This document shows, piece by piece, positions 1 to 7,877 of a stretch of 15,249 nt of DNA. Under the pieces are notes generated by a model. The model did no database searches. It was not told where the DNA came from and saw only the letters and a program-made list of their open reading frames with translations. This DNA is from Gammaproteobacteria bacterium (lineage in GTDB: Bacteria > Pseudomonadota > Gammaproteobacteria > Steroidobacterales > Steroidobacteraceae): positions 1 to 15,249 of the forward strand of contig JAQGOE010000039.1 in NCBI GenBank assembly GCA_028293725.1, read 5' to 3'. Both the position numbers and the translations under genes were made by a program. Position 1 is the first letter of the stretch. Every line of letters begins with the position of its first letter.

Positions 1-888
1 GAGGAAGCCATCGATACCATCGTGCACTTTGCCGCGGAGTCGCATGTTGACCGCTCGATCACCGGGCCGGGCGCATTCGTCCAGACCAACGTTGTAGGGA
101 CCTACGCGTTGCTCGAGTCCGCGCGCAAGGTGTGGCTTACGGAGCGCTCCGTGGACCGGCACCGCTTTCATCACGTCTCGACCGATGAGGTCTACGGATC
201 TCTCGGAGCGGATGATGCGCCGTTCAGCGAAACGACTCCGTACGCACCCAACTCGCCATACTCCGCGAGCAAGGCGGCTTCAGACCACCTCGTCCGCGCC
301 TATCACCACACCTACGGCCTGCGCACCACGACCAGCAACTGTTCCAACAACTACGGCCCGTTCCATTTTCCGGAAAAGCTCATCCCGCTGATGATCGTCA
401 ACATCCTGCACGGGCGCGCGCTGCCGATCTACGGGGATGGCCGCAACATCCGCGACTGGCTCTTCGTCGAAGATCACTGCCGCGGCATCGAGCTGATTCT
501 CGGCAATGGCCGGGAAGGCGAGGTCTACAACATCGGCGGCCGGGCGGAATGCGAGAATCTCCAACTGGTGCACCTCTTGTGTGAGCACGCCGACAGCGAA
601 GTCGTGACGCGAGCCGATCTGCACGCAAGTTTCCCGGCGTGCCCGGTGTTGCAAGGAGGCACTGCCAAGTCCCTGATCAAGTTCGTAACCGACCGGCCTG
701 GCCACGACCGGCGTTACGCGATCGACAGCAGCAAAATCCAGCGCGAACTGGGCTTCAAGCCTACTGTGACGCTTGCCGAGGGGCTTCGTCGTACAATCGC
801 CTGGTATCTCGGTAACACGGGTTGGTGGCAGAGCGTTATGGACGGCCGTTATCAGGATTGGATCACGACGCAATACCAGCGTCGATGA
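1..888 (+). CDS. rfbB: dTDP-glucose 4,6-dehydratase (RmlB), 5' truncated by window edge
   Basis: NAD-dependent short-chain dehydrogenase/reductase that converts dTDP-glucose to dTDP-4-keto-6-deoxyglucose in the cytoplasm, the second step of dTDP-L-rhamnose synthesis. The reading frame is open from base 1 and lacks the N-terminal NAD-binding glycine motif (roughly 75-80 residues missing compared with the usual length of about 350). Seen in the fragment: the [12 protein letters not shown] segment typical of RmlB, the STDEVYG motif with the catalytic Thr-Asp-Glu at codons 61-63, the SDR pair YSASK (Tyr87, Lys91), SNCSNNYGP, and the C-terminal [12 protein letters not shown] signature. An in-frame GTG at 22 is internal and not a real start. 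The stop codon overlaps the start of the flippase gene by 4 nt (ATGA), which implies translational coupling. The rest of the rml set is presumably upstream. Family assignment is secure. Confidence 0.96.
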   Translation, partial: EEAIDTIVHFAAESHVDRSITGPGAFVQTNVVGTYALLESARKVWLTERSVDRHRFHHVSTDEVYGSLGADDAPFSETTPYAPNSPYSASKAASDHLVRAYHHTYGLRTTTSNCSNNYGPFHFPEKLIPLMIVNILHGRALPIYGDGRNIRDWLFVEDHCRGIELILGNGREGEVYNIGGRAECENLQLVHLLCEHADSEVVTRADLHASFPACPVLQGGTAKSLIKFVTDRPGHDRRYAIDSSKIQRELGFKPTVTLAEGLRRTIAWYLGNTGWWQSVMDGRYQDWITTQYQRR

Positions 889-2348
889 GGCTGGCGCGAA
901 GCATTCTCTGGAATGCGGCGGGAATCGGTCTTCCGCTGGCGGTAGGCGTTGTGGTCGTCCCTGCCATCGTCAGGGGGCTCGGCACCGAGCGGTTCGGATT
1001 TCTCTCGATCGTCTGGATGATGATCGGATACTTCAGCATCTTCGACCTGGGTCTGGGCAGGACCTTGACGAAGCTGGTCGCGGACCGGTTGGGCGAGGAT
1101 CGCGAGAGGGAGATCGGGCCGCTCGTCTCCACGACCTTGATCATTGTGATCGTTTCCGGTGTCCTGGTGAGCGTAGCAACGGCGCTGTCGGCCGGGTGGC
1201 TCGCCCAGCGTACGATGAGTGCCTCCCCGGCGCTCGTGCCGGAGGCGACGTCCGCGATCCTGTGGCTCGCCGCCAGCCTGCCGTTCGTCCTGGTAGCCAC
1301 CGTGCTGACAGGGCTCCTGGAAGGATATCAGCGCTTCGTTCTGCTGAACGCGGTGCGGCTGCCTCTTGGCGTTCTCGTGCTGATCGCCCCGCTCGTGACG
1401 CTTCCCTTCAGCAGAAATATTGGAGTGGTGACCGCCGTAATAGCGGGCTTGCGCGCCCTGAACACCGCCGTTCTGGCATGGCTGACTTGGCGCGTCGTTC
1501 CATCCCTGGGGCACGAGGCCTTCCGATTTCGCCGCGCACTCGTGGGTCCGCTGCTCACTTACGGCGGCTGGCTGACTGTCAGCAACGTGGTGGGGCCCTT
1601 GATGGTGTATTTCGATCGCTTCGTGATCGCCGCAATGCTCGGCAGCGCGGCCATCGCCTATTACACCGTACCTTACGATGTTCTGAACCGGTTGTTGCTT
1701 TTTCCGCAGGCGATCCAGGGCGTTCTGTTTCCCAACTTCGCGCTCATGCGTGTGCAGAATTCGCCCCGTATCGTTGGCGTTTTCTCCCGGGCATCCTCGA
1801 CCACGCTGTTGCTGATGACGCCGCCGCTGCTGGCCATCATGCTGTTCGCCTATCAGGGGCTGGACCTGTGGGTCGGTCCGTCGTTCGCACAGAACAGCGC
1901 TCAAACGGCCAGGATCCTCATGGTGGGCGTGGTGGTGAACGCGATGGCGCGCACCCCCTTCGTGTTCTTACAGGGCGCCGGCTACGCGAAGTGGACCGGA
2001 ACGTTGCATATGTTGGAGTTGCCCTTTTACGCTGTTGCGCTTTGGTCGTTGTTGCGTGGGGGCGCTGGAATCGAGGGTGCGGCATACGCCTGGAGTGGCA
2101 GAATCGTGATCGATGCCGCAGCGCTTTACGTCATGACCGTGCGACTGGAGCCGCAGTTGCTGCGCACTGCGCTACGCGACCTGGCGTTGGTGGCAGTCGC
2201 CTGCCTCGCCGCCGTGGGCTTCGATTTTACACTGCAGAGCACGCTGGTGCGGGTTGCCGCCCTGCTGGTGCCGAGCGCTGCCTGCGGCGCGGTACTGTTG
2301 AGTTATTTTGGTGGCCGACGCCCCGAGTTGGCGAAAAGCGGGTCATGA
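885..2348 (+). CDS. wzx: Wzx-type lipid-linked oligosaccharide flippase (PST/MOP family)
   Basis: A 487-residue, strongly hydrophobic inner-membrane protein of the polysaccharide transporter family, expected to flip the undecaprenyl-diphosphate-linked repeat unit to the periplasmic face. The N-terminus has the usual amphipathic start and first helices, then a segment rich in [15 protein letters not shown], a recurrent motif of PST exporters following helix 1. About 12-14 membrane segments can be read along the whole length, with the middle [19 protein letters not shown] region also typical. The ATG at 885 overlaps the rfbB stop. A GTG at 822 would extend the protein by 21 residues into rfbB and is less likely. 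The C-terminus ([12 protein letters not shown]) is polar. It is followed by a 28-bp gap and the 3' end of a gene on the other strand. Substrate specificity cannot be read from sequence. Confidence 0.9.
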   Translation: MRLARSILWNAAGIGLPLAVGVVVVPAIVRGLGTERFGFLSIVWMMIGYFSIFDLGLGRTLTKLVADRLGEDREREIGPLVSTTLIIVIVSGVLVSVATALSAGWLAQRTMSASPALVPEATSAILWLAASLPFVLVATVLTGLLEGYQRFVLLNAVRLPLGVLVLIAPLVTLPFSRNIGVVTAVIAGLRALNTAVLAWLTWRVVPSLGHEAFRFRRALVGPLLTYGGWLTVSNVVGPLMVYFDRFVIAAMLGSAAIAYYTVPYDVLNRLLLFPQAIQGVLFPNFALMRVQNSPRIVGVFSRASSTTLLLMTPPLLAIMLFAYQGLDLWVGPSFAQNSAQTARILMVGVVVNAMARTPFVFLQGAGYAKWTGTLHMLELPFYAVALWSLLRGGAGIEGAAYAWSGRIVIDAAALYVMTVRLEPQLLRTALRDLALVAVACLAAVGFDFTLQSTLVRVAALLVPSAACGAVLLSYFGGRRPELAKSGS

Positions 2349-2352
2349 GCAC

Positions 2353-2369
2353 CGGCGCGGGGGGCGCCG
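2353..2369. terminator. Possible bidirectional hairpin between convergent genes
   Basis: A perfect 6-bp inverted repeat (cggcgc / gcgccg) with a five-G loop lies in the 28-bp gap between the flippase stop (2348) and the stop of the minus-strand gene (2377). The position suits a shared terminator. There is no T-tract on either side, so it would not be a canonical intrinsic terminator. Confidence 0.25.
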
Positions 2370-2376
2370 TGGCAAT

Positions 2377-3117
2377 CTAGTGTTGGTAAACGAAATTTCG
2401 CAGCCGATGATAAAGCGTTTTAGCTGCGCTCTTCACGGCCGAGTTCGTCATCACGAGTCCATCCGAGCCGGAAATGCCTTCGATCCGTGGAAAAATGGGA
2501 AACGGGCGCCAGCACTTGCGGTCGGCCAGCGCTCTTGCAGTGGCGCTTGCCAGGGCGTGCTCGAAATGGACCCCTGCGTTGTCGTCGATCATGTCAACCC
2601 TGGGGAAAAGGTAATCGCGGAGGAATGCGGGTGTCGCGGCAAACAGCCGGCTGTCCGCAAAGGTGAGATTCCCCTTCAGGGTGCACATGATGTCGAAATC
2701 GCTAGAGGCCGTTGAGCGCAGGACGCGTAACGCATTGCGCACGATCAGCCGCCCGGTGCATTTCACAACCACGTCGCTGTTGGAAAGCAATTCGGACTTC
2801 GCCATTGCATGCTCGATGATGCCGATTTCCGCATAACCCTTGCCTCTCGTGGCGCCATGCTGATTGCCGGAAAAAGAGATGAATTCCACCTCGCGACCGG
2901 CGCGAGGCGTGACGAGGCGCTTCAGTGGAGTGAGGTCGTAGCCGGAGTTCTCGCAAACGACGATCTTCGGCGCGGCTTCCGAGGACAACCATGATTCGAG
3001 GGCAAGCCGGTAATCCTCGAGCCGAAGCAGCGGCTCGCGCCTGACAACCATCATGGTGTCACCGGGATCTATGGTCGCTGTCAGAAGCAAAACTACGGAA
3101 CGGCTACTTGCGGGCAT
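2377..3117 (-). CDS. Polysaccharide-locus protein of uncertain function, possibly glycosyltransferase-like
   Basis: A 246-residue soluble protein with no signal peptide or membrane segment. It begins with a beta-strand-like VVLLLTATIDPGD, as in GT-A-type nucleotide-binding folds, and carries distinctive blocks: ENSGYDL (56-62), GKGYAEI (92-98), KCTGR (119-123), LTFADSR (151-157) and HFEHALA (184-190). These look like conserved motifs of a family occasionally found in LPS and capsule clusters, but I cannot name it with certainty. The DSR and the histidine/glutamate block could be active-site residues (inference). It is the only minus-strand gene between two plus-strand blocks. Several lines of its sequence counted by hand give about 48-57% GC, lower than the neighbours, which suggests separate acquisition. 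The ATG at 3117 has only a distant GAGGA upstream (about 14 nt away). Real gene: likely. Function: uncertain. Confidence 0.75.
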   Translation of the reverse strand: MPASSRSVVLLLTATIDPGDTMMVVRREPLLRLEDYRLALESWLSSEAAPKIVVCENSGYDLTPLKRLVTPRAGREVEFISFSGNQHGATRGKGYAEIGIIEHAMAKSELLSNSDVVVKCTGRLIVRNALRVLRSTASSDFDIMCTLKGNLTFADSRLFAATPAFLRDYLFPRVDMIDDNAGVHFEHALASATARALADRKCWRPFPIFPRIEGISGSDGLVMTNSAVKSAAKTLYHRLRNFVYQH

Positions 3118-3226
3118 GCTGGCTCGAAATCCTCGATGCGGAACTGAGGGGCAATCTTGTCAAAGGCAGGGGGAGCGGTCACCCTATCTTGCTACTTAGG
3201 TACGACGCGCATGGCCGTCTGAGCAG

Positions 3227-4111
3227 ATGGGCGCAGATTTTCCGCGGAATTCGAGGGCCCTTACGATCACCACTCTAGCCGATCTAGCCGAAGCATATTC
3301 CGGGCAAGCATTTACTCCCGCGCCAACCTGCCCGATTTGCGCTGGCGCGTCCAGCGTTGCTCATCCGGCAGTCAATATTCACCCGCAAAAGCCCTTGAGA
3401 TTCGACCTTCGCGTCTGTAAGCGCTGCTCACACGGGTGGGTCGATCCGATGCCGTCCCAGGGGCTGCTGAGCCACCTTTATGGCCTTGGGTCGCTGTCGG
3501 TGATAGGTGCCGATTGGGCACAGACCCCGGAGCCCCTGTCGCTTCCGGGACGCATCGTCGCGGAACGGGAGTTGCAGCCTGGGCATAAACCCCGCCGCTA
3601 CTTTGAACTGGGCGTGGGCAAGGGGATCCTATATAGCCGATTTGTCGAATCCGGCTGGGAATGCTTTGGTGTTGAACCGGGCGCCTGGGGCCGGGGACTA
3701 CCTAATGTGCACGCCGATATTGACGGGATTTCGGGGTCGCAAATGGCCGACGTGATAGTCGCTCTGGATGTGCTGGAGCACGTCGCCGACCCGATCGCAA
3801 CGCTGCGCAAATTGCGCGGGATCGCTGCCCCCGGCGCGCGACTCTATTGTGCGATGCCCAACCGTCAGTCGCTGCGTGCGAAACTGGGGCGTGAGCGGTG
3901 GCGCATGCTGCGTCCGCTGGGGCATGTGAATTACTGGTCGAAGAAATCCGTCGTCGAGGCGATGAGCGCCACGGGATTTACTGTAAAGGAGTTGCGCGCC
4001 AGCGACCTGTGGGAGCCGCGGCCGATTCGCAGCCTCCGCCAGGCGGCGGCAGGCGCCGTGGAGCGCCTGGGCCTGGGCGACCAGTGGATCGTCCTGGCCG
4101 AGGTGACTTAA
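3227..4111 (+). CDS. Class I SAM-dependent methyltransferase with N-terminal zinc-ribbon-like motif
   Basis: A 294-residue cytoplasmic protein. Residues 35-38 (CPIC) and 64-67 (CKRC) form a CxxC...CxxC pair, as in the small zinc-binding domain that precedes the Rossmann fold in a subset of sugar and polysaccharide methyltransferases. The SAM-binding core follows: motif I ELGVGKG at 127-133, an acidic ribose-contact GVEP around 148-151, and the post-motif VALDVLEHVADP at 178-189 typical of the Methyltransf_11/23 group. The start is fixed at ATG 3227 because a TAG lies in frame at 3197-3199. The ribosome binding site (GAG at 3221) is weak and close. It is the first gene of the plus-strand block that continues to 9095 and is followed after 32 nt by a second methyltransferase. 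Likely role is O- or C-methylation of a sugar nucleotide or repeat-unit residue; the acceptor is unknown. Confidence 0.87.
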   Translation: MGADFPRNSRALTITTLADLAEAYSGQAFTPAPTCPICAGASSVAHPAVNIHPQKPLRFDLRVCKRCSHGWVDPMPSQGLLSHLYGLGSLSVIGADWAQTPEPLSLPGRIVAERELQPGHKPRRYFELGVGKGILYSRFVESGWECFGVEPGAWGRGLPNVHADIDGISGSQMADVIVALDVLEHVADPIATLRKLRGIAAPGARLYCAMPNRQSLRAKLGRERWRMLRPLGHVNYWSKKSVVEAMSATGFTVKELRASDLWEPRPIRSLRQAAAGAVERLGLGDQWIVLAEVT

Positions 4112-4143
4112 TGCAGGCGCCATCCTTCCGCAGAGATACCTAG

Positions 4144-4839
4144 ATGACTTCGAACGAATGGACAGCCGGTTATCTGAACAAGGATCAGGACTATTTCAGC
4201 TATGCGAGGCGCGACCTTCTCGAGTTGGTTCCCGCGGATCCACCGGGTCGGGTTCTGGAGATTGGGGCGGGGGCCGGCGCCACGCTCGTTGCCCTGAAAC
4301 GTTCCGGAAAAGCCCGCGAAGTCGTGGGGGTGGAGCTGGTGCCGCTGCCCTCAGGAACGCAGGAAAGTGGCGAAATTGACCGATTCGTCATAGCGGATGT
4401 CGAGATGCAGACTCTGGATTTCCTGCCGGAGAGCTTCGATGTCATCATATGTGGCGATGTCCTCGAGCACTTGCGGGACCCTTGGGAAGCACTCGCGTAT
4501 CTCACGCGATTTCTCAAGCCCGGTGGCCGGTTCGTCATCAGCCTGCCGAACATCCGCTACTGGCGGGCACTCGGCAGGATCATTCTGGGGGATTTCCGCT
4601 ACGCGCCCTCGGGGGTTCTCGACCGCACTCATCTGCGTTTCTTTTGTCGGAAGAACATGCTCGAGCTGATTCGGTCCACCCATCTCGACGTCAGGCATGT
4701 CGAGCCCAGCTTCAAACGACAGCGCGAACTGAGGACCGACAAAGTGATCAACGCGTTGACGCTCGGGGTAGTCGAACACTTCCTTACACAGCAGTATCTG
4801 ATCGTCGCCGAAAAAGCGCATGGGAACGACACAAAGTGA
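4144..4839 (+). CDS. Class I SAM-dependent methyltransferase
   Basis: A 231-residue protein consisting essentially of one Rossmann-type methyltransferase domain. Motif I VLEIGAGAGAT lies at 37-47, the acidic residue ending strand 2 is Glu64 in VGVEL, and IICGDVLEHLRDPW at 101-114 plus LKPGGRFVISLPN at 124-136 match the Methyltransf_11/23 pattern. The C-terminal SGVLDRTHLRFF block (156-167) is common in methyltransferases of polysaccharide clusters. It has no CxxC domain, unlike the methyltransferase just upstream. The downstream glycosyltransferase begins 20 nt after its stop (or overlaps it by 20 nt if the upstream ATG at 4820 is used), so the genes are probably co-transcribed. Likely target is a glycan residue or lipid-linked intermediate; the acceptor cannot be told from sequence. 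Confidence 0.9.
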   Translation: MTSNEWTAGYLNKDQDYFSYARRDLLELVPADPPGRVLEIGAGAGATLVALKRSGKAREVVGVELVPLPSGTQESGEIDRFVIADVEMQTLDFLPESFDVIICGDVLEHLRDPWEALAYLTRFLKPGGRFVISLPNIRYWRALGRIILGDFRYAPSGVLDRTHLRFFCRKNMLELIRSTHLDVRHVEPSFKRQRELRTDKVINALTLGVVEHFLTQQYLIVAEKAHGNDTK

Positions 4840-4858
4840 GGCTGCGAGACTGCAGCCG

Positions 4859-5608
4859 ATGACGAACCCCTCCATCTCGGTCGTCACGGTAACGCTCAAT
4901 TCCGCGCACGACCTGCCGCGGCTGATGGATTCTTTGCGTGCCCAGGCGGATCGCGACTTCGAGCACGTGGTCATCGATGGCGGCTCGAACGACGGTACGT
5001 GGGACATCGTCGAGAGATCCAGGGACGTCATTACCTACGCCGTGAGTGAGCCGGATCGGGGCCTGTACGACGCGCTCAACAAGGCATTGCGGGCCGTGAG
5101 GACAGAATACTATCTCGTCATGGGCGCGGATGACGTGCTGTACCCGTCGGCCATAGCGAATTTCAGAGCAATCGCACAGCAGTCGGGCGCGGACGTGGTG
5201 GTAGCGGGTGTGAAGACGGGCGACACGACCCGGCGAGGTCTGCACGTCCATCGTGCGTGGTTGGGTCATGCGGCGATGATTACTTCACATAGTGTTGGCA
5301 TGTTGTTTCGAACGCGGTTGCACGAGAGATTCGGTGACTATCCCTTGCGCTACCCGATCCTGGCAGACGGCTACTTCATCAAGCGCGTGTGCACGGCCAA
5401 GGACGTGAAGGCGATTGCAGCGGATTTCGTCGCGGGCGAGTTCGGGATGCACGGGTGCTCGGCCAGGAACCTCACGCGCACCCTGTGCGAATCTTGGCAG
5501 ATCCAACTCGACACGGACGAGAGCCCCGTGGTCCAGTACCTGCTCTTCCAGCTCCGCTTGTTGCGGAATCTGCCACGTATCATCGCGCGTTCGGACTCGC
5601 GGGCCTGA
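4859..5608 (+). CDS. Glycosyltransferase family 2 (WfgS-like group)
   Basis: A 249-residue cytoplasmic/peripheral inverting glycosyltransferase with a GT-A fold. The N-terminal SVVTVTLNS strand, DGGSNDGT (40-47), SEPDRGLYDALNKAL (63-77) and the DxD-equivalent GADD (89-92) are seen in order. The SE(P/K)DxGxYDAxNK block is characteristic of the GT2 subgroup that includes WfgS. The region after 180 contains the acceptor-side segment with ADGYFIKR. The ATG at 4859 is chosen because it places the conserved strand at residue 6, as is usual. An in-frame ATG at 4820 would add 13 residues and overlap the methyltransferase gene. It probably adds one sugar to the lipid-linked repeat unit; donor and linkage are not predictable. 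The polymerase gene starts 6 nt downstream. Confidence 0.92.
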   Translation: MTNPSISVVTVTLNSAHDLPRLMDSLRAQADRDFEHVVIDGGSNDGTWDIVERSRDVITYAVSEPDRGLYDALNKALRAVRTEYYLVMGADDVLYPSAIANFRAIAQQSGADVVVAGVKTGDTTRRGLHVHRAWLGHAAMITSHSVGMLFRTRLHERFGDYPLRYPILADGYFIKRVCTAKDVKAIAADFVAGEFGMHGCSARNLTRTLCESWQIQLDTDESPVVQYLLFQLRLLRNLPRIIARSDSRA

Positions 5609-5614
5609 CGCGTC

Positions 5615-6958
5615 ATGGAGGCCACGTGGAAGTCCCAATTGAGTCTCAATCGCCATTTGCTGATTGTGGGTGCCGCCTTCGTGATGCTGGCTGCCATGAT
5701 CCTCCTGAGGGAGAGCGCACAGCTACAGGTGGTGGGCTACGCGGCAACTCTGTTTGTGGTCCTGTTCGCTTACAAACTGGATTATCTGCATCCCGCCGTT
5801 GCATACCTGGTCCCGTGGCTCACGATTCTGTTCTTTTCCACGATTCCGATTTCACGCTACGCACACGGTCTGGACCTTGCCACCGGTCGTGCCTTGCTCG
5901 TGGCGATGCTGGCCTGGCTGGCGTCGACCACTTTTGCCCCGGTGGTTTCGCCGGCCGACAACCTCGCGCGCGAGAGACCGCAGCTCGAGGTGAGGCAGGG
6001 GTTCGGCAACGCTATCCTCTTGGCCTTCATGATCCTGTACGGGTTTGCCGCTCTCAATGTCGCGGTGTCAGGCTACGTCCCGCTACTTTCACTGATTACG
6101 ACCGGCGACAGCCGTTACGCGTACTTTGGGATTCCGAGTGTTTACGGGGCCTTTCTCGCCTACGCCAACGCACTCGGATGCCTCGTCTTCTATGCTTATC
6201 TGTGCGGACGTCGCCGGATCTACCTCCTGCTCTTTCTGAGCATATTCGTTCTGCATGTTGCATTCATCACCCGGCAGAACATCATTACCCTGGCGGCAGA
6301 AGCATTCGTGATCCGGTTCTTGATGATCCGACGTACATCCCGGGTGGCCGTCGTGGGCATCATCGTAGTCGCGCTGCTGGGATTCTCGCTTCTCGGGGAG
6401 TTGCGCAGCGGGGATATCAAAGCCGTGATCGGAGTCCAGCCGGAATACATGTGGGTTCCCACGAGCTTGATATGGATGTACGCGTACAGCTATTTCAACG
6501 TGCTCAATCTCGACAACATGATCACGCAATCCGGTGCGCCGCTCTTCAACGGGGTGATGTGGGAGTCCCTGCTGCCGTCGGTACTGCGGGGGGATCCGGA
6601 TCCCGGCACGTATCTCGAAATAGCCACCATGACCGTCTCTTCTTACATCTACCCGGTCTACATGGACATTGGCCCTGTCGGGCTCGTGATCATCACGGCG
6701 CTATTCGGCTACGCCACCACCTGGGTCTACCGCCGGGCGCTGCAGCGCCGCCGCTTTGTCGACGTCGCGACCTACGCGTGTCTCTTCTATTGCGCCCTGC
6801 TGAGCTTTTTTTCGAACTTCTGGCTGTACCTGCCCGTAATATTCCAGCTGTTTTTTTTCCGGGTATTCCACGCCGTGCTGTTTCTCCCCTCCACTGGCGA
6901 ACCGCGCCCGGGCGACCTTGCTCTGGGCGCGCGTCAGCTGGGTCAAAGTCAGCCGTAG
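5615..6958 (+). CDS. wzy: Wzy-like O-antigen/polysaccharide repeat-unit polymerase
   Basis: A 447-residue integral inner-membrane protein with about 10-12 hydrophobic segments, for example around 14-31, 38-54, 61-79, 92-111, 131-151, 174-196, 202-219, 243-260, 352-372 and 384-425. A long polar loop at roughly 262-345 (starting GELRSGDIKAVIG) lies between late helices, matching the large periplasmic loop of Wzy proteins. Wzy sequences diverge greatly, so the call rests on topology, length and position between a glycosyltransferase and a Wzz gene. Expected role is block-wise polymerisation of undecaprenyl-linked repeat units on the periplasmic side. ATG 5615 starts 6 nt after the previous stop, with no good ribosome binding site, suggesting coupling. 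WaaL-type ligase is the main alternative, but the gene context favours Wzy. Confidence 0.8.
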   Translation: MEATWKSQLSLNRHLLIVGAAFVMLAAMILLRESAQLQVVGYAATLFVVLFAYKLDYLHPAVAYLVPWLTILFFSTIPISRYAHGLDLATGRALLVAMLAWLASTTFAPVVSPADNLARERPQLEVRQGFGNAILLAFMILYGFAALNVAVSGYVPLLSLITTGDSRYAYFGIPSVYGAFLAYANALGCLVFYAYLCGRRRIYLLLFLSIFVLHVAFITRQNIITLAAEAFVIRFLMIRRTSRVAVVGIIVVALLGFSLLGELRSGDIKAVIGVQPEYMWVPTSLIWMYAYSYFNVLNLDNMITQSGAPLFNGVMWESLLPSVLRGDPDPGTYLEIATMTVSSYIYPVYMDIGPVGLVIITALFGYATTWVYRRALQRRRFVDVATYACLFYCALLSFFSNFWLYLPVIFQLFFFRVFHAVLFLPSTGEPRPGDLALGARQLGQSQP

Positions 6959-6994
6959 GGCACGGCTCCCCCTGTTTCATCTGCGCAGTCTGCT

Positions 6995-7876
6995 ATGGAC
7001 CAAAAAACTTCGTACCTCGCACCACCTGACGCCATCAACCTCCGGGAACTCCTGTTGGAGTTGTGGCGTGTCAGAATCGCAGTCGGTTGTGCGATTGTCA
7101 TCTGCGGTTTAGGCGGAGTCGCCACCGGCCTGATCATGGACAAGCAGTACGAGGCGTCGATTGTCCTGTCGCCGGCCGCCGACGAAATGAGCTCCGGCCG
7201 ACTCGGCGGGCTTGCCTCACTCGCGTCCCAGTATGGGGGCCTGGCTTCGCTCGCGGGCTTGTCCATGCCGGGGAAGACGAAGAAGGAGGAGGTTCTGGCC
7301 GTTCTGGAATCGGAGCTGCTGACCGAAGCCTATATTCGGGAGAACAATCTGCTGCCCGTTCTGTATGCAAAGCTGTGGGATCCGGCGTCCGGCAAATGGA
7401 CGACCGACGACCCGAAAAAGATTCCCACACTATGGAAGGCAAACAGGTTTTTCGAGAAGCGGGTACGGCAGGTGAAGGAAGACCGCAAGTCCGGGCTGGT
7501 CCTCATGACGATCCGCTGGAAGGAGCCCCGGACGGCTGCGAAATGGGCCAATGACCTGGTCAAGATGACCAACGATTACCTGCGGGCGAAGGCCATCCGT
7601 GAATCAGAGCGCCATATCGCCTATCTGAACGAGCAGTTGAAGAATCTGACAATCGTCGATGCCCAGAAGGCGATCTACGCGTTGCTGCAGGACGAGATCA
7701 ACACGCAGATGGTCGCCAAGGGCCGCGAGGAATATGCATTGAAAGTCATAGACCCCGCCGTCGCCCCCGAGGTCGCCGAATCGCCCGGCCCTAAGCTGCT
7801 GGGCGCGCTGGGCCTTCTATGTGGGGCGTTCCTGGCGATTGCCACCGTGGCCGGTATCAGAACCCTGCGCGGCTAG
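6995..7876 (+). CDS. wzz: Wzz-like chain-length determinant / polysaccharide co-polymerase
   Basis: A 293-residue inner-membrane protein with the two-helix Wzz layout: a short cytoplasmic N-terminus with the conserved INLRELLLELWR entry segment, transmembrane helix 1 at about 29-47, a large periplasmic domain, and transmembrane helix 2 at about 268-287 preceded by the proline-rich DPAVAPEVAESPGPK motif typical of the family. A GGLASLA segment occurs twice (71-77 and 81-87), as is common after the first strands in Wzz homologues. There is no C-terminal tyrosine-kinase domain, so it belongs to the Wzz/PCP group without fused kinase rather than to full-length Wzc. It is expected to control polymer length together with the Wzy-like protein encoded 36 nt upstream. 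The next gene begins 2 nt after its stop. Confidence 0.93.
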   Translation: MDQKTSYLAPPDAINLRELLLELWRVRIAVGCAIVICGLGGVATGLIMDKQYEASIVLSPAADEMSSGRLGGLASLASQYGGLASLAGLSMPGKTKKEEVLAVLESELLTEAYIRENNLLPVLYAKLWDPASGKWTTDDPKKIPTLWKANRFFEKRVRQVKEDRKSGLVLMTIRWKEPRTAAKWANDLVKMTNDYLRAKAIRESERHIAYLNEQLKNLTIVDAQKAIYALLQDEINTQMVAKGREEYALKVIDPAVAPEVAESPGPKLLGALGLLCGAFLAIATVAGIRTLRG

Positions 7877-7877
7877 A

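Noticed and set aside
852..1904. Long minus-strand open frame opposite the flippase
   Set aside because: Antisense shadow in GC-rich DNA: composition is rich in Gln, His, Arg and Asp with no recognisable motif, while the plus strand encodes a clear membrane protein.
773..2380. 535-codon plus-strand frame overlapping the flippase
   Set aside because: Out-of-frame shadow, Arg/Gly/Ala-rich, no hydrophobic pattern or motif.
3157..3198. Possible promoter TTGTCA before the first methyltransferase
   Set aside because: No -10-like hexamer at 16-18 nt spacing; TATCTT is about 22 nt away.
5389..7029. 546-codon plus-strand frame overlapping the glycosyltransferase and polymerase genes
   Set aside because: Arg/Pro/Gly/His-rich shadow frame spanning two well-supported genes.
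7206..7256. Repeated GGLASLA coding segment in wzz as a DNA repeat
   Set aside because: It is a short protein-level repeat commonly seen in Wzz homologues, not a separate repeat element.
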